Shown: in pieces, positions 61,735 through 64,000 of the stretch
Layout: every line of letters begins with the position of its first letter
Position numbering within the stretch: the first letter of the stretch is position 1
Assembly (NCBI GenBank): GCA_016188115.1
Contig: JACPIK010000002.1
Location: 744,077-808,076 of the forward strand
Direction of reading: 5' to 3'
Length of the DNA stretch: 64,000 bases
Source of the DNA: Candidatus Woesearchaeota archaeon
GTDB lineage: Archaea; Nanobdellota; Nanobdellia; Woesearchaeales; GW2011-AR9
Translations under genes and position numbers: made by a program
The notes under the pieces: model-generated
The model's database searches: none
Told to the model about the DNA's origin: nothing
What the model saw: only the letters and a program-made list of their open reading frames with translations

Positions 61735-61918
61735 GTTTGTTTAGCATCATAAGGTTGAAATGCCTCCAACAATCACTGCGAGTCCGTCGCGAGGGGTTGC
61801 ACCTCCTGGGAAACGCAACGACGTTTCCGGGATCCCAGAAATCACCGGGATTTCTCAGGACTACGGGAACGCAGGACATTTGATTTAACATTGAGCATTT
61901 CGAAGATGCTAAACAAAC
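61735..61918 (-). promoter_or_regulatory. Structured leader / inverted-repeat element upstream of rps2
   Basis: GTTTGTTTAGCATC (61735-61748) and GATGCTAAACAAAC (61905-61918) form a perfect 14-bp closing stem. Inside are hairpins: GCGA-GTCCG-TCGC (61779-61791), GAGG-GGTTGCA-CCTC (61791-61805), GGAAACG-CAACGA-CGTTTCC (61810-61829), AGAAATC...GATTTCT (61838-61855) and AGCAT...ATGCT (61894-61910, which overlaps and competes with the outer stem). On minus a TATA-like TAAATATAAT (about 61942-61951) would start the RNA near the outer arm. The outer stem ends 5 nt before the AGGTGA site. It is either a regulatory leader or an inserted repeat. Confidence 0.5.
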
Positions 61919-62053
61919 TTATCAACAAGCACAAGAAGGGATTATATTTACACTTCAAGTCTGCGGTATTTATGGCCTCACGCAGCAATTCTACACTTCG
62001 TAAAGAGTAGAGTTGGCTATGAGAATACAAAACCTGCAGTTCTTTTTAAATGT

Positions 62054-62638
62054 TTAGCTAGATGAACTAAGTTGAACATTTTCTTTGCTCAAAATATCCT
62101 CAATCCATTGTGCTATCTCTTCCGGTTGTTTTCCTAGGGTATCCATCTTGTAATACGTAGCTCGAGCAGAGAAATAGCGCTGCGTCTCCTCCCGTAATGC
62201 ATCTAAATACAAAACATGACTTGCTGGTTTGAATAATTTCTTTGTAGCGAGGCGAGATAAGATTATCGAGTTATCTAATGTCAGATGAAACACGATAGTA
62301 TCCTTAGTGAGAGGTTTGGTATGAGTTAGGTGAGCTAAGTGTGAAATCAACATTACTTCTTCACCAGGAGTAATCTTTCCTGTCCGACGTTGTGCCACTG
62401 TAAAAGGATATTGAAAATGGAGAGCATATTCTAAAATTGTGGGAACAGTAATACCCTCCTCGCGTGACCGATAATAATCAATAAACCATTTATTAGAAAG
62501 AAACTTATCTTGTTCAACATCTGGAGGAATCACAGGCAATCCTTCTTCAAAAAGAACCCTAAACCCCTTCTGTTGTAATAACCTTAAGACTGTAGATTTT
62601 CCAGAACACGCATCACCCACAATAATAACCTGTCTCAT
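62054..62638 (-). CDS. P-loop kinase/ATPase (AAA_28-like)
   Basis: About 194 aa. The P-loop is IIVGDACSGKSTVLRLLQQK, then VLFEEGLPVIPPDVEQDK, YALHFQYPFTVAQRRTGKI (a quadruplet typical of deoxynucleoside-kinase-like and AAA_28 proteins) and TIVFHLTLDNSIILSRLA. Likely phosphorylates a nucleoside or other small molecule. ATG 62638 has GAGGTG upstream, and the in-frame GTG in that site is rejected. It follows radB by 32 bp and is probably co-transcribed. Confidence 0.72.
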   Translation of the reverse strand: MRQVIIVGDACSGKSTVLRLLQQKGFRVLFEEGLPVIPPDVEQDKFLSNKWFIDYYRSREEGITVPTILEYALHFQYPFTVAQRRTGKITPGEEVMLISHLAHLTHTKPLTKDTIVFHLTLDNSIILSRLATKKLFKPASHVLYLDALREETQRYFSARATYYKMDTLGKQPEEIAQWIEDILSKENVQLSSSS

Positions 62639-62670
62639 AAACACCTCGCACCAACCTATTGCATAACGCC

Positions 62671-63351
62671 TTATTGTGTGACCTCTTCCACTCCTTTCTC
62701 CACAATTTTAAACAATATTTCTTTCCCTTCAGGCAGCGCGCGATGTTTACGCAAGATCAGAGAACGACAAGACGCAAGCTTCTGCACTTCCAATAGGCAT
62801 TTTGAACCATATCGCAGCAAATCACCACCCACCATCTTCACTTTATCACGATTATCAAAATCACTATACACCTGCGTTGTAATCAATACAGGTATTTGCT
62901 TACGACGAGCTATCTCCACAAGCAACGCAATTTGCTTGCCTAACGCCGAATTAACTTCGTACACTTCCTCACTTTTCCCTAATTCTAAACGATAGAGCAT
63001 AGAAATAGAGTCAATAACAATTAACCCAACAGAAGGAGTAATGACATCCCGTAATCGTTCAAACATCTCTCGTTGTTCTGCAAACGTCATTGGATGATAA
63101 AAGAAAATACGTGGCAAGATAGTATTAACATCCGGATTTATTTGCATAATGCGTTCCACCGCAATTCCCCCCTCTGTATCCATAAACAAAACCTGTTTAC
63201 CTTCTACCGCTGCAGCTACAGCAGCAAGTAGGCACAGATTAGTTTTACCTGAACCTGAAGGACCGTAGAGAGTTGTCACCACATCAGCATCATAGCCACC
63301 AGCCAGAAAACGATCAAAAAAAGCCGAACCAGTAGTTATTTTCATTAGCAT
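62671..63351 (-). CDS. radB: DNA repair and recombination protein RadB
   Basis: 226 aa, the short archaeal RecA-family paralogue: ITTGSAFFDRFLAGGYDADV, Walker A LYGPSGSGKTNLCLLAA, VLFMDTEGGIAVERI, Walker B VGLIVIDSISMLYRLE, and VLITTQVYSDFDNRDKVKMV. It lacks the N-terminal helix-hairpin-helix domain of RadA. It assists RadA in recombination. The start may be ATG 63351 or 63345 (MKITTG). A TTTATATTC element lies 23-29 bp upstream. First of a two-gene unit with the kinase. Confidence 0.92.
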   Translation of the reverse strand: MLMKITTGSAFFDRFLAGGYDADVVTTLYGPSGSGKTNLCLLAAVAAAVEGKQVLFMDTEGGIAVERIMQINPDVNTILPRIFFYHPMTFAEQREMFERLRDVITPSVGLIVIDSISMLYRLELGKSEEVYEVNSALGKQIALLVEIARRKQIPVLITTQVYSDFDNRDKVKMVGGDLLRYGSKCLLEVQKLASCRSLILRKHRALPEGKEILFKIVEKGVEEVTQ

Positions 63352-63442
63352 ACACAGATAATAGCCAGAATATAAAGATTATGAGAATACAGACCTAGCT
63401 CCCCATCAACTTTATATACGCCAAACCGTTTAATCTGATCCC

Positions 63443-64000
63443 ATGAACAAAAAGCACCTCTGGATTCTTACTGCCATTTTTGTTCTTACTTTACTCATTC
63501 GTCTCTGGATTGCGTTTTCCCAGCCAACATTTACATACGAATCATATTTCCACTTACGTAACATTGAAGCAATTAGAGATACCGGACTTCCTCTTTTTAA
63601 CGATCCACTCTCGTATGGCGGACGAGAATTACGCTTTCTCCCTTTATTTCATTACACCCTTGCAATTCCTAGTTTAATCATGCCGATTGATATCGCCGCC
63701 ATACTATTTTCAAATTTATATATAGCATTATTAACAATTATAGTATATCTTATTGTTCGACAAGTTACTAAAAACGAAGAGATACCCCTTATCTGTGCTG
63801 GTCTAACCGGAATATTGCCTTTCCTCTTTACACCTAACAGTATTACACCAGAAACATTATTCATTCCCCTTATCTTTCTAACGATCTATACGTTTCTTAA
63901 GATCAAAGAACCAAACTATATCTATTTCTACATCCTCCTCTTCTTTGCAAGCTGTCTTACCAGTTCTGCAACCATTTTCCTTATCCTTAGTTTTTTAATT
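63443..64000 (+). CDS. Multi-pass membrane protein, GT-C glycosyltransferase-like (C-terminus outside window)
   Basis: 186 codons are visible and the frame is open at the right edge. It begins MNKKHLWILTAIFVLTLLI (helix 1), then a luminal loop QPTFTYESYFHLRNIEAIRD followed by LSYGGRELRFLPLFHYTLA, then four or more further helices. The layout and the Y-x-x-H-x-R-N-I-E loop after helix 1 resemble STT3/ArnT-type (GT-C) transferases that act on lipid-linked sugars. This would fit the sequon-rich surface proteins in the window. TTTATATA about 28 bp before the ATG suggests a leaderless mRNA. Confidence 0.6.
   Translation, partial: MNKKHLWILTAIFVLTLLIRLWIAFSQPTFTYESYFHLRNIEAIRDTGLPLFNDPLSYGGRELRFLPLFHYTLAIPSLIMPIDIAAILFSNLYIALLTIIVYLIVRQVTKNEEIPLICAGLTGILPFLFTPNSITPETLFIPLIFLTIYTFLKIKEPNYIYFYILLFFASCLTSSATIFLILSFLI

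Noticed and set aside
61735-61918. Possible intron-containing tRNA in the rps2 leader
   Set aside because: I tested both strands for an acceptor stem, D arm and TTC-loop. Hairpins exist, but no set gives a 7-bp acceptor with a T arm.
61842-62030. 62-aa minus-strand ORF in the rps2 leader
   Set aside because: It overlaps the hairpins and predicted promoter, has biased Ser/Leu/Arg content and no ribosome-binding site. A structured leader explains the region better.

Overview
The window looks like an AT-rich archaeal chromosome segment, most likely from a DPANN lineage such as Woesearchaeota or Pacearchaeota. The domain is clear: family-B DNA polymerase, Rad50, RadB, archaeal uS2, an S-layer protein, a PGF-pre-PGF protein, BRE/TATA promoters about 26 nt from many start codons, and a tRNA interrupted by bulge-helix-bulge introns. 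The lineage is inferred from gene content: class I (bacterial-type) GAPDH, many small P-loop kinases, TIM-barrel and Cys-rich secreted proteins, and a RelA/SpoT homologue. Taxonomy was not tested.

Layout. 1-6.3 kb: a purF gene cut by the left edge, a promoter followed by two tiny overlapping genes, tsaC/sua5, then a minus-strand run of a DUF1761 membrane protein, an M29-like protein, a transglutaminase-like lipoprotein and an NSUN-type RNA methyltransferase. 6.4-12.5 kb: GAPDH and a DAHP-synthase-like enzyme on plus; a propeller-like protein, a (p)ppGpp synthetase with a ruined hydrolase site, and enolase on minus. 12.7-20.8 kb: transglutaminase-like protein, Rad50, PhoH ATPase with a partner, a frameshifted nuclease-like gene, a DUF1385 membrane protein, a gluconokinase-like kinase and a SET-domain protein. 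20.8-27.2 kb: PolB, a GARS-like ATP-grasp enzyme, an acetyltransferase-like protein, a methyltransferase and a second SET protein. 27.4-32.6 kb: two HIT proteins lacking the catalytic His, a Cys-rich secreted protein, RNase HIII and RNase HII.

32.7-46.6 kb: ABC transporter, winged-helix/membrane-protein pair, HD hydrolase, a large xylose-isomerase-like barrel, two more Cys-rich/thrombospondin-3 proteins, a His-rich unknown, a methyltransferase and an MFS transporter. 46.6-52.8 kb: tRNA-Val(GAC) with three introns, the S-layer gene with a structured leader, a truncated Ski2/Hel308-like helicase and a glycosylated surface protein. 53.0-58.8 kb: an envelope/sugar group (HemK-kinase fusion, sugar nucleotidyltransferase, HAD, YvcK-like, GlmS). 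58.9-64 kb: an AbrB-PhoU regulator facing a two-gene unit across an operator-like palindrome, rps2 with a long structured leader, a kinase-RadB operon, and the start of a multi-pass membrane glycosyltransferase-like gene.

Regulatory pattern. Many solitary genes have a TATA box 25-28 bp from the ATG and no Shine-Dalgarno, consistent with leaderless mRNAs. Surface, secreted and intra-operon genes instead carry GGTGA-type sites. Three intergenic stretches (27.24-27.43, 31.55-31.72 and 61.73-61.92 kb) hold long inverted repeats with internal hairpins. The first two are also flanked by short direct repeats, like small transposon-derived elements. The third forms the rps2 leader. The best candidate for something new is the tRNA-Val gene: its three introns, in the D loop, anticodon loop and T loop, are all exactly 44 nt.
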